Both the position numbers and the translations under genes were made by a program. DNA of 64,000 nt from Bacteroidales bacterium. Its GTDB lineage: Bacteria > Bacteroidota > Bacteroidia > Bacteroidales > UBA932. The stretch is from NCBI GenBank assembly GCA_017519865.1, contig JAFWRQ010000017.1, positions 31,316-95,315 of the forward strand. The letters are read 5' to 3'. Below are positions 35,898 to 43,420 of the stretch, piece by piece. The first letter of the stretch is position 1. Every line of letters begins with the position of its first letter. The notes below the pieces were generated by a model that saw only the letters and a list, made by a program, of their open reading frames with translations, was not told where the DNA came from and did no database searches.

Positions 35898-36584
35898 ATG
35901 AAGATCAAGGAACTGACGGAGGGGGAGAGACCCAGGGAGAGGATGGTGGAGTATGGGGCTGAAAGCCTCGGTACCGGAGAATTGCTTGCGGTTCTGCTGC
36001 GCAGCGGTACGCGCGGCGAGAGCGCCGTCGACCTGGCGCAGAGGCTGCTATCGCTGGCCGGAGGCTCGCTCGTGCAGCTTTCGAAGATGCCGCTGGAGCG
36101 GCTGCGCGCCCAGCGCGGGCTCGGCGGCACGAAAGTGCTGCCTGTCCTCGCTGCTTTTGAACTCGGCCGGCGCTTCATGGCGGAAGAGTCGCGCCTGGAG
36201 AAAGTATCCATAATATCCCCGGCGCAGGTCTATCGTTTGATGAAACCCGTCATGAAGGGGCTGGAAGCCGAGGAGTGCTGGGTGGTCTACCTCAATGCAG
36301 CCAAATACGTCATTTCACGGGAGTGCGTCAGTGCAGGGGGGCTGAGCTCGACCATCATAGACGTGAAAAGGATTGTCGCCTCGGCATTGGAGCGCAGGGC
36401 CCAGTCCCTGGTCCTGGTCCACAACCACCCTTCCGGCAATCCCCGTCCCGGACGTGAGGACCTGACCCAGACCCTCGCCCTGCGCCGTGCCCTGGATGCC
36501 TTTTCCATCCATTTGCTGGACCACATAGTCTTCTGCGACGACAGCTATTACAGTTTCGCCGACGAAACGGTATATCAGGGGTAG
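35898..36584 (+). CDS. radC: RadC family protein (JAB/MPN+ metal-binding domain)
   Basis: 228 aa. N-terminal helix-hairpin-helix-like part (residues about 1-95, ending RGLGGTKVLPVLAAFELGRR), then the RadC JAMM domain with metal residues His175, His177 and Asp188 (LVHNHPSGNPRPGREDL). Despite the 'DNA repair' name the biochemical function of RadC is unsettled. Divergent from mraZ and convergent with rpoN, with one base between the two stop codons. Confidence 0.94.
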   Translation: MKIKELTEGERPRERMVEYGAESLGTGELLAVLLRSGTRGESAVDLAQRLLSLAGGSLVQLSKMPLERLRAQRGLGGTKVLPVLAAFELGRRFMAEESRLEKVSIISPAQVYRLMKPVMKGLEAEECWVVYLNAAKYVISRECVSAGGLSSTIIDVKRIVASALERRAQSLVLVHNHPSGNPRPGREDLTQTLALRRALDAFSIHLLDHIVFCDDSYYSFADETVYQG

Positions 36585-36585
36585 G

Positions 36586-37998
36586 TCAGAGCTCCTTGCG
36601 CAGGCGGGCCTTGGGTATGCCGAGCTGGTCGCGATACTTTGCGATGGTGCGGCGGGCGACTTTGTAGCCCTTGGCGTTCATGACGTCTACGAGCTGGTCG
36701 TCGGTAAGCGGCTTGCGCTTGTCCTCGCCGTCCACGCACTCCTGCAGGGCCTTCTTGAGTTCGCGGGTGGACACCTCCTCCCCGGCCTGGTTCTCAAGGC
36801 CTTCCGAGAAGAAATACTTGAGCGGGTAGATGCCGAAATGGGTCTCGATGTACTTGCTGTTGACGACGCGCGATATGGTGGAGATGTCGAAGCCGGTCAC
36901 TTCAGCTATGTCCTTGAGGACCATGGGCTTGAGGTGCGACTCGTCACCGTCCATGAAGTAGTCGTGCTGATAGTCGATGATGGCCTTCATCGTGCTCTCG
37001 AGGGTGTTGTGGCGCTGTTTCAGCGCCTCGACGAACCACTTGGCAGAGTCGATCTTCTGCTTGACGAAGGTCGCCGCCTCCTTCTGTTTGCGGTCGGTAG
37101 AGCCCTTGGCTTCGGCCAGCATGTCGGCGTATTTCTTGTTGACACGTATCTCCGGAATGGAGAAGCGAGGCATCGACAGTTTCAGCTCGCCGTCCACCAG
37201 GTCCAGGACGAAATCCGGGACCACCTGCTGGGCCTGTTCGGCGTAAGAGTCGTCAATCTGTCCTCCGGGGGAGGGGTTGAGCTTGACTATGCGGTTGATG
37301 GCCGCCTTGAGTTCCTCCTGCGAGATGCCCATGCGGGTCATTATCTTCTGGAAATGCTTGTTGGTGAACTCCTGGAAGTGGTCGTTGAGGATGGTCAGTG
37401 CGTTCTTGACATCGTCGGTCTGCTTCATCTTCCTGAGCTGGATGGTGAGGCACTCGCGCAGGTCGCGTGCACCGACTCCGGCCGGATCGAACTGCTGGAT
37501 GATGCCCAGGAGGTATGAAACCTCTTCATAGTCGGTCTCTATGTTCTCGCGGAAGGCTATGTCGTCGACTATCGTGTCGAGGTCCCTGCGGAGGTAACCG
37601 TCGTCGTCGATGCTGCACACGAGATACCGCCCCACGGCCATCTGGTGCGGATTGAGGTTGCGGAAGCCGAGTTGAGTCAGGAGGCTCTGGGTGAAACTTT
37701 CCTTGACGGAGAAGGTGTTGTACTCGGGCCGTTCGTCCTTTCCATAATTATTCACGCGCAGGCGATAGGAGGGGATGGGGTCGTCCTTGTCGAGTTCGTC
37801 GATGGAAATGTCTTTGGGCTGGTCGTCATCGTCGTCGCGGCTCTCGACGGGGGAATCGTCCAGAACAGGGTTGTCCTCAAACTCACTTTTCACCCGCTGT
37901 TCCAGTTCCTGGATGGGGAGTTCGATGAGCTTGATGGTCTGGATCTGAAGCGGAGAAAGCTTCTGGACCTGCTTCTGTTCGAGTCCTTGCTTGATCAT
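36586..37998 (-). CDS. rpoN: RNA polymerase sigma-54 factor
   Basis: 470 aa. Region I is the Gln-rich N-terminus (LEQKQVQKLSPLQIQTIKLIELPIQELEQRV). Region II is acidic (SRDDDDDQPKDISIDELDKDDP). The core-binding domain follows, then the DNA-binding part with the RpoN box ARRTIAKYR near the C-terminus (recognises the -24 element). Sigma-54 needs AAA+ activators; none is encoded in this window. I did not find an obvious -24/-12 promoter here. Followed leftward by nothing before radC's stop. Confidence 0.96.
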   Translation of the reverse strand: MIKQGLEQKQVQKLSPLQIQTIKLIELPIQELEQRVKSEFEDNPVLDDSPVESRDDDDDQPKDISIDELDKDDPIPSYRLRVNNYGKDERPEYNTFSVKESFTQSLLTQLGFRNLNPHQMAVGRYLVCSIDDDGYLRRDLDTIVDDIAFRENIETDYEEVSYLLGIIQQFDPAGVGARDLRECLTIQLRKMKQTDDVKNALTILNDHFQEFTNKHFQKIMTRMGISQEELKAAINRIVKLNPSPGGQIDDSYAEQAQQVVPDFVLDLVDGELKLSMPRFSIPEIRVNKKYADMLAEAKGSTDRKQKEAATFVKQKIDSAKWFVEALKQRHNTLESTMKAIIDYQHDYFMDGDESHLKPMVLKDIAEVTGFDISTISRVVNSKYIETHFGIYPLKYFFSEGLENQAGEEVSTRELKKALQECVDGEDKRKPLTDDQLVDVMNAKGYKVARRTIAKYRDQLGIPKARLRKEL

Positions 37999-38010
37999 CG
38001 GACGGTCTTT

Positions 38011-38535
38011 TTAGGGCCTTGTGACGGCCACTGTATCCACGACGTATGCGCGGTTCCTGTCCACTATGGGATAATTGATGTTCTCCTTGACCACGAACGC
38101 CGAGGGGAAATCTGCCTTGATGCGGCGCATCATCTGCATGGCTTCGGACTTGGTTCGGAAGTCTCCGACCGTGACCTTGAAATAGGGACTGGCGAAGGAG
38201 CGGTAGACTCCGTGGCCGGGATATGCGGCGGAGAAGCGGTTCATGGCAGCCTCGGAAGCGGTCCTGGCGTTCTGCTTGTTGTCGAAGAAGATGCGCACGC
38301 GGTACCCGGCCATCCTCTTGTCCTTGTTGCGCTCTATCTTGGAGTTCATGGCCTTGGCCATGTCCTGGGACTGGTGTACATTGACCAGGCCGAAGATGTT
38401 CCTGCCTGACAGCGAAGAGTTTACGCTGGCAGCACGGACATATACGAGCGAGTCGGTGACAGTCTCCTGGGCCCTGAGAGGGGCCGCGGAGAAAGCCGCG
38501 CACAGAATCACCATAAGAAAGAAGTATCGTTTCAT
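38011..38535 (-). CDS. secreted SPOR-domain protein
   Basis: 174 aa with a signal peptide (about 1-23, ending LRAQ). The C-terminal part (about residues 75-155) fits a SPOR domain: GYRVRIFFDNKQNARTASEAA, then SPYFKVTVGDFRTKSEAMQMM, the two beta-alpha halves that bind denuded peptidoglycan at septa. It overlaps the preceding lipoprotein gene by 4 bp (ATGA), so the two are translationally coupled, and rpoN follows after 12 bp. Likely a periplasmic or outer-membrane-associated cell-wall factor. Confidence 0.85.
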   Translation of the reverse strand: MKRYFFLMVILCAAFSAAPLRAQETVTDSLVYVRAASVNSSLSGRNIFGLVNVHQSQDMAKAMNSKIERNKDKRMAGYRVRIFFDNKQNARTASEAAMNRFSAAYPGHGVYRSFASPYFKVTVGDFRTKSEAMQMMRRIKADFPSAFVVKENINYPIVDRNRAYVVDTVAVTRP

Positions 38536-39041
38536 ATCATGGTCTCATTGATGACGATGTCGAGATAGGCTGCAGCCATGCTCGGCTCCATCAGGTCGGT
38601 AATCTTGATGTCCTTGAACTTGAAAGTTTTGCAAATGCCGAGCATGAAGCGGACCTTGACGGAGAGGTCGACCGTCATGCCGCTGAAGTCCTGTGAACCC
38701 GCGAGTTTCAGCAGGTCCATAAGGCCGACGTCCTTGGAGATGGCCCCGCTGCAAGTCAGGGGGTATACCTTGTTGCTGCGCTTTGCGACCTTTATCTTCC
38801 CTGTGTTGAAGGTGGCGAGCTCACGTCCGTCGTTGTTGATGACCCCGTCTATGCGGGATATGGTGAGGTTGGACATAGGGTTCACGATGCCGACCTTCAG
38901 CACGGCCTTCAGGGCCTTCAGCCCGCTGGGCGTGACGGATGCCACGGAACAGGAGGTCACCTTGAGACCCTTGTCCGTGGAACAGCCGGCCGCCATAAGC
39001 ATGACCATAGCGGTAGCGATGAGTAGGAACAGTCGTTTCAT
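38532..39041 (-). CDS. LEA-type (late-embryogenesis-abundant-like) lipoprotein
   Basis: 169 aa from ATG 39041, which opens a lipoprotein signal with Cys20 (LMAAGC). The mature domain (for example LKALKAVLKVGIVNPMSNLTISRIDGVI) has the alternating pattern and NPxxxxxxI..I feature of LEA type 2/WHy-like beta-sandwich domains. Function in Bacteroidota is unknown. First gene of a leftward unit LEA lipoprotein-SPOR protein-rpoN. Domain naming is inference from the motif. Confidence 0.75.
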   Translation of the reverse strand: MKRLFLLIATAMVMLMAAGCSTDKGLKVTSCSVASVTPSGLKALKAVLKVGIVNPMSNLTISRIDGVINNDGRELATFNTGKIKVAKRSNKVYPLTCSGAISKDVGLMDLLKLAGSQDFSGMTVDLSVKVRFMLGICKTFKFKDIKITDLMEPSMAAAYLDIVINETMI

Positions 39042-39061
39042 GCCGTGAAGTACTTTCTTCG

Positions 39062-39069
39062 CAAAGATA
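39062..39069 (-). promoter_or_regulatory. promoter -7 box for the LEA lipoprotein-SPOR-rpoN unit
   Basis: Minus strand TATCTTTG, 21 bp upstream of the ATG at 39041. It faces away from an identical box on the plus strand at 39081-39088, with 11 bp between them, so two polymerases could not load at once. Confidence 0.6.
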
Positions 39070-39080
39070 TAAAAAAATCC

Positions 39081-39088
39081 TATCTTTG
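39081..39088 (+). promoter_or_regulatory. promoter -7 box for miaB
   Basis: TATCTTTG on the plus strand, 38 bp upstream of the miaB ATG. It is arranged back to back with the box at 39062-39069. Confidence 0.6.
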
Positions 39089-39126
39089 CCTTGCATTTCC
39101 TCAAGGGTCATGCCAATTTGGACGAC

Positions 39127-40440
39127 ATGAAAAAAGTTTACATCGAAACATACGGATGCCAGATGAACGTGGGCGACACCGAAGTCGTCTTCTCGATATT
39201 GGGAGCGGCGGGGTATGAGCGTACTACCGACATGAACGTGGCAGACGTGATCATGGCCAACACCTGCTCGGTCCGCGACAACGCCGAACAGCGCATCTGG
39301 GGGCGTCTGGACCAGTTCAACACCCAGCGCAGGGAGCGCCCTGTCGTCATAGGCATCCTTGGATGCATGGCCGAACGCCTTAAGGACAAACTCCTTGACA
39401 GCGGCAAGGTCGACATAGTGGCCGGACCGGACTCCTACCGGAGGCTGCCGGAACTTCTGGCAGCCGTTTCGGACGGCCATCCCCAGATCGACGTCCAGCT
39501 TTCCCGCGAGGAAACTTATGCCGACATCAACCCCGTCAGGATAGATTCCAACGGTGTGTCTGCGTTCATCTCCATCATGCGCGGCTGCAACAACGTCTGC
39601 TCGTACTGCGTAGTGCCTTATACGCGCGGCGCGGAGCGGAGCCGCGACCCGCGCACGATCGTGCGCGAGGCGTGCGACTGCTTCAGCCGCGGATACCGCG
39701 AGGTCACCCTTCTCGGCCAGAACGTCGACTCGTATCATTGGACAGGCGAAGGAGGGGATGTGACTTTCGCCCAATTGCTTGAAAAGGTCGCGATGATCAG
39801 TCCCGAACTTCGGGTACGGTTCTCCACCTCCAATCCCCAGGACTTCTCCGATGAGGTGATCTACACCATGTCGGCCTACGAGAACATCTGCAAGCACATT
39901 CATTTCCCCGTACAGTCCGGCTCGAACCGCATGCTGGAGAAAATGCGCCGCCGCTACACCCGCGAGTGGTACCTCGCCAGGGTGAAGCGCATCCGCAAAC
40001 TCATCCCCGACTGCGGCATCACCACCGACGTCATTGCCGGTTTCTGCACCGAGACCGAGGAGGACCACAAACAGACCCTGAGCCTCTTCGAGGAGGTGGG
40101 TTACGACACCGCGTTCATGTTCTATTATTCTGAGCGTCCCGGCACTTTCGCCGCCAGGCACTGGCCGGACGACGTGGACATAGAGACCAAGACCCGCCGT
40201 CTGAACGAGATCATCACCCTCCAGAACCGCAAGAGCCTGGAGAGCTATCGCCGCGACATAGGAAAGCGGTTCAAGGTCCTCGTTGAAGGTCCTTCAAAGA
40301 AAAACCCTTCCGAACTGTGCGGAAGGGCTTCAAACAATAAGATGTGCGTATGGCCGGACACCGCCCACAAGGCTGGGGATTATGTGGAGGTCGAAGTGCT
40401 TGACTGTACTTCCGCCACTCTCCTTTGCCGGCTCGCTTAA
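39127..40440 (+). CDS. miaB: tRNA-2-methylthio-N6-isopentenyladenosine synthase
   Basis: 437 aa from ATG 39127; the upstream ATG at 39091 would place the start right beside the promoter. MiaB is a radical-SAM methylthiotransferase acting on A37 of tRNA. N-terminal cluster cysteines are in YIETYGCQMN, ANTCSVRDNAEQRIWG and ILGCMAERL. The radical-SAM motif is IMRGCNNVCSYCVVPYTRG. The C-terminal TRAM domain starts about residue 370 (RFKVLVEGPSKKNPSELCGR). Divergent from the LEA lipoprotein and convergent with the OadA-like gene (3 bp). Confidence 0.97.
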   Translation: MKKVYIETYGCQMNVGDTEVVFSILGAAGYERTTDMNVADVIMANTCSVRDNAEQRIWGRLDQFNTQRRERPVVIGILGCMAERLKDKLLDSGKVDIVAGPDSYRRLPELLAAVSDGHPQIDVQLSREETYADINPVRIDSNGVSAFISIMRGCNNVCSYCVVPYTRGAERSRDPRTIVREACDCFSRGYREVTLLGQNVDSYHWTGEGGDVTFAQLLEKVAMISPELRVRFSTSNPQDFSDEVIYTMSAYENICKHIHFPVQSGSNRMLEKMRRRYTREWYLARVKRIRKLIPDCGITTDVIAGFCTETEEDHKQTLSLFEEVGYDTAFMFYYSERPGTFAARHWPDDVDIETKTRRLNEIITLQNRKSLESYRRDIGKRFKVLVEGPSKKNPSELCGRASNNKMCVWPDTAHKAGDYVEVEVLDCTSATLLCRLA

Positions 40441-40443
40441 GCT

Positions 40444-42228
40444 TTATTCCTGCACGAAGGCAACGATCTCTCCCTTCGCAACTTCCTTGCCCTGCTTGCC
40501 GGTGACAGCCACGACATGGCCTGACACCGCAGGGATGAGTTCCTCCATGCCGTACCATGTCTGGACATAGCCCATGGGCTCGCCGGCCTTCACGGCCGTG
40601 CCGGCCACAGGGGCCTTGGAGTCGTCCTGGACGTCGACCTCCCAGAGGAGCTGGCCCTTGGCAGGCGCCTGGACGGGAGTGGCCTTGGGATACTTGGCGA
40701 CGTAGGCGTTGACATCGAACTCGGGCATTTCGACCACCGGACGGGTTACGACCTTCGGCGCCCCGGCTTTCTCTTTCAGGGCCTCGAGGTCCTTGTTGAA
40801 ACGCTCCTTGGCGACGCCGCTGCGGTAGTCGCGGTACTGGCGCTCGAACATTGCCAGGTTCAGGAGCTCTTCGTCGTCCTCGCCACAGTCCCAGCCTTCG
40901 TCCTTCATCATCTGACGGAACTTCGGGAGTTCGTCGGGATACATGTCCTGAGGGTTTCCGGTGTAGAACTCCATGCCCTTCTCTTTGGCAATCTCCACGA
41001 TCTCCGGGGCGAGTTCTCCTGGGAGCTTGCCCATCTTGCCGAGGATCATGCCCCAGGTGTCCTTGTCGATGGTCGAGAAGCGCGGCTTTCCGCTGGCAAG
41101 GTTGAAGAGGTTCATCAGGGCGGTATTCTTTACGTACTGGCTGAACGGAGTCACGAGCGGCGGGTATCCGAGTTTGGGCCATACATACTCAACCTCGTTG
41201 AAGAGCTTGACCATAAGGGTGTCAAGACTGCTGACCGCCTGTCCGTGGGCACGTTCGGCGGCGTTGATGGCATCCTTGAAGCCGAGCAGGTCGGCCATCA
41301 TGGAGCCCATCATTCCTCCGGGGAGGCCGCAGCCTACCAGGAGCGAGGTCATCAGGGAGTTGCTGGAGTTGATCCAGTAGCCGAGGAAGTCGTCGATGAA
41401 CGACTGGGTAAGGCGGCGGACCTCCATATAGGCATCCATGTTGATGTCCTTGACGAGGAATCCGTCGGCCTTCATCATCTGCTGGATCGTGATCACGTCG
41501 GGATGGACCTTGCCCCAGGCGAGGGGCTCGACGGCAACGTCGAGGTAGTCGGCGCCTGCGCGCGCGACCTCGAGCATAGATGCCGGCGAGAAGCCGGGGC
41601 CTGTGTGGCCGTGATACTGGACCTTGATGTGAGGGTATTTCTTCTTGATCTCGCTGACGATCTGGCCAAGGACCGTGGGACGGCCGATGCCGGCCATGTC
41701 CTTAAGGCAGATCTCGTCCGTGCCGTACTCGACCAGTTTGTCCACGATGCCCATGTAGTAATCGACGGTGTGGACGGGGGAGTGGGTTATGGAGAGGGCG
41801 GCCTGGGAGATCATGCCGGCTTTCTTGGCATATTCGACCGAAAGCTTGAGGTTGCGGTGGTCGTTGAGGCCGCAGAAGGAGCGGGCGATGTCGGTGCCCT
41901 GCTTCTTCTTCACCTTGAACATGAGTTCGCGGACGTCTGCGGGGACGGGGTACATGCGGATGGCGTTGAGGCCACGCTCGAGCATATGTGTCTCGATGCC
42001 TACCTTGTGGAAGGGGGCGGTCCACTCGCGGACTGAACGGTTGGGATTCTCTCCGTAGAGCAGGTTCACCTGTTCGAAAGCTCCGCCATTTGTCTCGACG
42101 CGGTCGAAGCATCCCATGTCGATGATGGCCGGCGCCACCTGTACAAGCTGGTCCACCCGCGGCTGGTACCTTCCGGAGGACTGCCACATATCCCTGTACA
42201 CCAGGGAGAATTTTATTTCACGTGCCAT
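40444..42228 (-). CDS. OadA-like carboxyltransferase subunit with degenerate biotin/lipoyl-like domain
   Basis: 594 aa. Residues about 1-300 are a TIM-barrel carboxyltransferase like pyruvate carboxylase and oxaloacetate decarboxylase alpha: YRDMWQSSG (metal Asp), EICLKDMAG (the carbamylated Lys region) and VQYHGHTGPG (His metal ligands). The PYC conserved region follows to about 470. The last 70 residues have the biotinyl fold (GTAVKAGEP ... PAVSGHVVAV), but where biotin proteins carry AMKM this one reads TWYGME, placing Tyr559 at the lysine position. Biotin is therefore probably carried by another protein. Monocistronic and convergent with miaB. Pyruvate or oxaloacetate is the likely substrate. 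Confidence 0.88.
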   Translation of the reverse strand: MAREIKFSLVYRDMWQSSGRYQPRVDQLVQVAPAIIDMGCFDRVETNGGAFEQVNLLYGENPNRSVREWTAPFHKVGIETHMLERGLNAIRMYPVPADVRELMFKVKKKQGTDIARSFCGLNDHRNLKLSVEYAKKAGMISQAALSITHSPVHTVDYYMGIVDKLVEYGTDEICLKDMAGIGRPTVLGQIVSEIKKKYPHIKVQYHGHTGPGFSPASMLEVARAGADYLDVAVEPLAWGKVHPDVITIQQMMKADGFLVKDINMDAYMEVRRLTQSFIDDFLGYWINSSNSLMTSLLVGCGLPGGMMGSMMADLLGFKDAINAAERAHGQAVSSLDTLMVKLFNEVEYVWPKLGYPPLVTPFSQYVKNTALMNLFNLASGKPRFSTIDKDTWGMILGKMGKLPGELAPEIVEIAKEKGMEFYTGNPQDMYPDELPKFRQMMKDEGWDCGEDDEELLNLAMFERQYRDYRSGVAKERFNKDLEALKEKAGAPKVVTRPVVEMPEFDVNAYVAKYPKATPVQAPAKGQLLWEVDVQDDSKAPVAGTAVKAGEPMGYVQTWYGMEELIPAVSGHVVAVTGKQGKEVAKGEIVAFVQE

Positions 42229-42266
42229 ATTTGGTATTTTAGATTTCCGTTAAAGTCGCAATCATA

Positions 42267-42274
42267 CAAATATA
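42267..42274 (-). promoter_or_regulatory. promoter -7 box of the OadA-like gene
   Basis: Minus strand TATATTTG, 39 bp upstream of the start codon at 42228. No convincing -33 TTG at 19-21 bp. Confidence 0.55.
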
Positions 42275-42346
42275 ACAATATTTCCTGCCAATTCCTCTCC
42301 CCATCGCGACTTTCTTCAGAAAAAATCAAGCGCCCGGTCAAAAAAT

Positions 42347-42376
42347 TTTGTCAATCGATTTTTTTCACTACCTTTG
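42347..42376 (+). promoter_or_regulatory. promoter of tRNA-His
   Basis: TTTG at 42347-42350, an 18-bp spacer and TACCTTTG at 42369-42376, 12 bp before the first tRNA base. The spacer is one base shorter than the usual 19-21. Confidence 0.6.
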
Positions 42377-42387
42377 TAGTCCAACAC

Positions 42388-42461
42388 GGTGCGATTAGTT
42401 CAGTTGGTAGAGCACCAGATTGTGGTTCTGGGTGTCGTGGGTTCGAGCCCCACATCGCACC
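42388..42461 (+). tRNA. tRNA-His (anticodon GTG)
   Basis: Full cloverleaf. The seven acceptor pairs are 42389-42395 with 42454-42460, and an encoded extra 5' G (42388) pairs with C73 (42461), the hallmark of tRNA-His. The anticodon stem CCAGA/TTCTGG encloses loop TTGTGGT with anticodon GTG. The T-arm carries GTTCGAGCC. CCA is encoded at 42462-42464. A promoter precedes it and a terminator follows. Confidence 0.97.
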
Positions 42462-42468
42462 CCAACTG

Positions 42469-42505
42469 AAAAAAGGGACGACTCATGCGGGTCGTCCCTT
42501 TTTTT
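42469..42505 (+). terminator. rho-independent terminator of tRNA-His
   Basis: Stem GGGACGAC (42475-42482) with GTCGTCCC (42491-42498), 8-nt loop, preceded by six A and followed by seven T (42499-42505). Because of the flanking A and T runs it could work in both directions. Confidence 0.9.
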
Positions 42506-42507
42506 CG

Positions 42508-42621
42508 GCCGCAGAATGAATGCCAGGACTGTCATTTCCATTCTGTGGCTGGAAAAGGGCGTTAAATCGGGGTTTTGCTGCCACAGAATGAATCCCGCGC
42601 CTCTCTCGTTCATTCTGTGGC
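42508..42621. repeat. twin-hairpin element, copy B (42 bp + 30 bp + 42 bp)
   Basis: Two 42-bp inverted repeats, 42508-42549 and 42580-42621, separated by exactly 30 bp, the same geometry as 15947-16060. Unit 2 is perfect: GCCACAGAATGAA (42580-42592) with TTCATTCTGTGGC (42609-42621). Unit 1 pairs GCCGCAGAATGAA (42508-42520) with TTCCATTCTGTGGC (42536-42549). The arms match copy A almost base for base, the loops differ, and the 30-bp spacers agree at about half of positions. It begins 3 bp after the tRNA-His terminator. Confidence 0.85.
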
Positions 42622-42643
42622 TGGCGACCGCGTCATTGTTCCG

Positions 42644-42676
42644 GCCGTGTGCAAAACAGGCATATTTGCACACGGC
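42644..42676. repeat. 33-bp inverted repeat, strong stem-loop
   Basis: GCCGTGTGCAAA (42644-42655) pairs perfectly over 12 bp with TTTGCACACGGC (42665-42676), loop of 9 nt. It lies 10 bp after the stop of the leftward exported protein gene, so it could stop that transcript, but no T-run follows on that strand. It may instead belong with the adjacent repeat element. Confidence 0.75.
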
Positions 42677-42685
42677 AACCTGAAG

Positions 42686-43405
42686 CTACTTGCGCCTGTA
42701 GGTCTTGACGCGGCGGCCTTCCGTATCGAACGGGCTGCGGGCGGTCAGCAGGCCGCTCTCCGCATTGTAGCGGTAGACAAGACCCCAGAGGTAGTGTTCC
42801 CAGCCGCCGTCGGGGGTAGGGATGAATTCGTACTTGAGGTTGTCGGCCGTAAAGACTTTCTCATCGGAGGGGTCTTCGGCGTTCTGCCATGTGCCGACGA
42901 GCGGGCTGGAGGTCAGGGACGCGATGTAGGCGGCTGAAGCCGTGCCGGCGTCAACTTTCTCCATGCTGACCTTGATGCCGCGCTCGCGGCGGTCGCTCTC
43001 GTTGAAATGCGAGAGGGTCTTATCCTTGCGGTTGATGATGAGGAAGGTGTCCTCGCCGTAGCGACCGACGAACTCAAGGAGCTTCTCGTCGGGACCCAGG
43101 TCGAACATATCCGCATCCATCTCGTTGTACGTGTAGTTGGTCTCGGGAATGCATGCCAGGGGGATGTCGGGCAGGCTCTTGTCCTTGATCCTGATCTGGT
43201 ACTTGTCGACCGAGATGTAGAAGTCGTATTCGTCGGCGTCGCTGTCAGGCACCGACTCCGTGACGTGCCAGGTGCCGTAGGCCCAGGTATAGCCGCTGGT
43301 GAGGATTCCTGAATGACTCAGGTTGACAGTCTGCGCTCCGGCGGTGAAGGAGGCGGCGAGAAGCATGGAAGCCGCGGATATGGCGAGAAGCAATCTTGTT
43401 TTCAT
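42686..43405 (-). CDS. exported protein of unknown function
   Basis: 239 aa with a signal peptide (about 1-24, ending FTAGAQ). I do not recognise a domain. The mature part looks mostly beta: a first half with acidic and aromatic residues (TWAYGTWHVTESVPDSDADEYDFYISVDKYQIRIKD) and a second with LVGTWQNAEDPSDEKVFTADNLKYEFI, then a YRYNAESGLLTARSPFD strand. The GTWQ pattern recalls small lipocalin-like or calycin-type lipoproteins, but the resemblance is weak. Last gene of the Fur-like operon, 15 bp after the CarboxypepD_reg protein. Confidence 0.75.
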   Translation of the reverse strand: MKTRLLLAISAASMLLAASFTAGAQTVNLSHSGILTSGYTWAYGTWHVTESVPDSDADEYDFYISVDKYQIRIKDKSLPDIPLACIPETNYTYNEMDADMFDLGPDEKLLEFVGRYGEDTFLIINRKDKTLSHFNESDRRERGIKVSMEKVDAGTASAAYIASLTSSPLVGTWQNAEDPSDEKVFTADNLKYEFIPTPDGGWEHYLWGLVYRYNAESGLLTARSPFDTEGRRVKTYRRK

Positions 43406-43420
43406 ATCGATGTGGATAGT

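Noticed and set aside
38821-40161. 446-residue minus-strand open frame
   Set aside because: Antisense to miaB and overlaps the divergent promoters; no family similarity.
40298-40345. Strong hairpin ACCCTTCCG...CGGAAGGGC as a terminator or attenuator in miaB
   Set aside because: It lies within the conserved TRAM-domain coding sequence of miaB with no following T-run.
40271-41182. 303-residue minus-strand open frame MAQTRIPAARD...
   Set aside because: Out-of-frame shadow inside the OadA-like gene and the end of miaB; Arg/Pro/Gly-rich composition typical of shifted frames.
42388-42621. Integrated element at the tRNA-His 3' end
   Set aside because: No integrase gene and no direct repeat of the tRNA end are visible; the neighbouring repeats are short non-coding elements.
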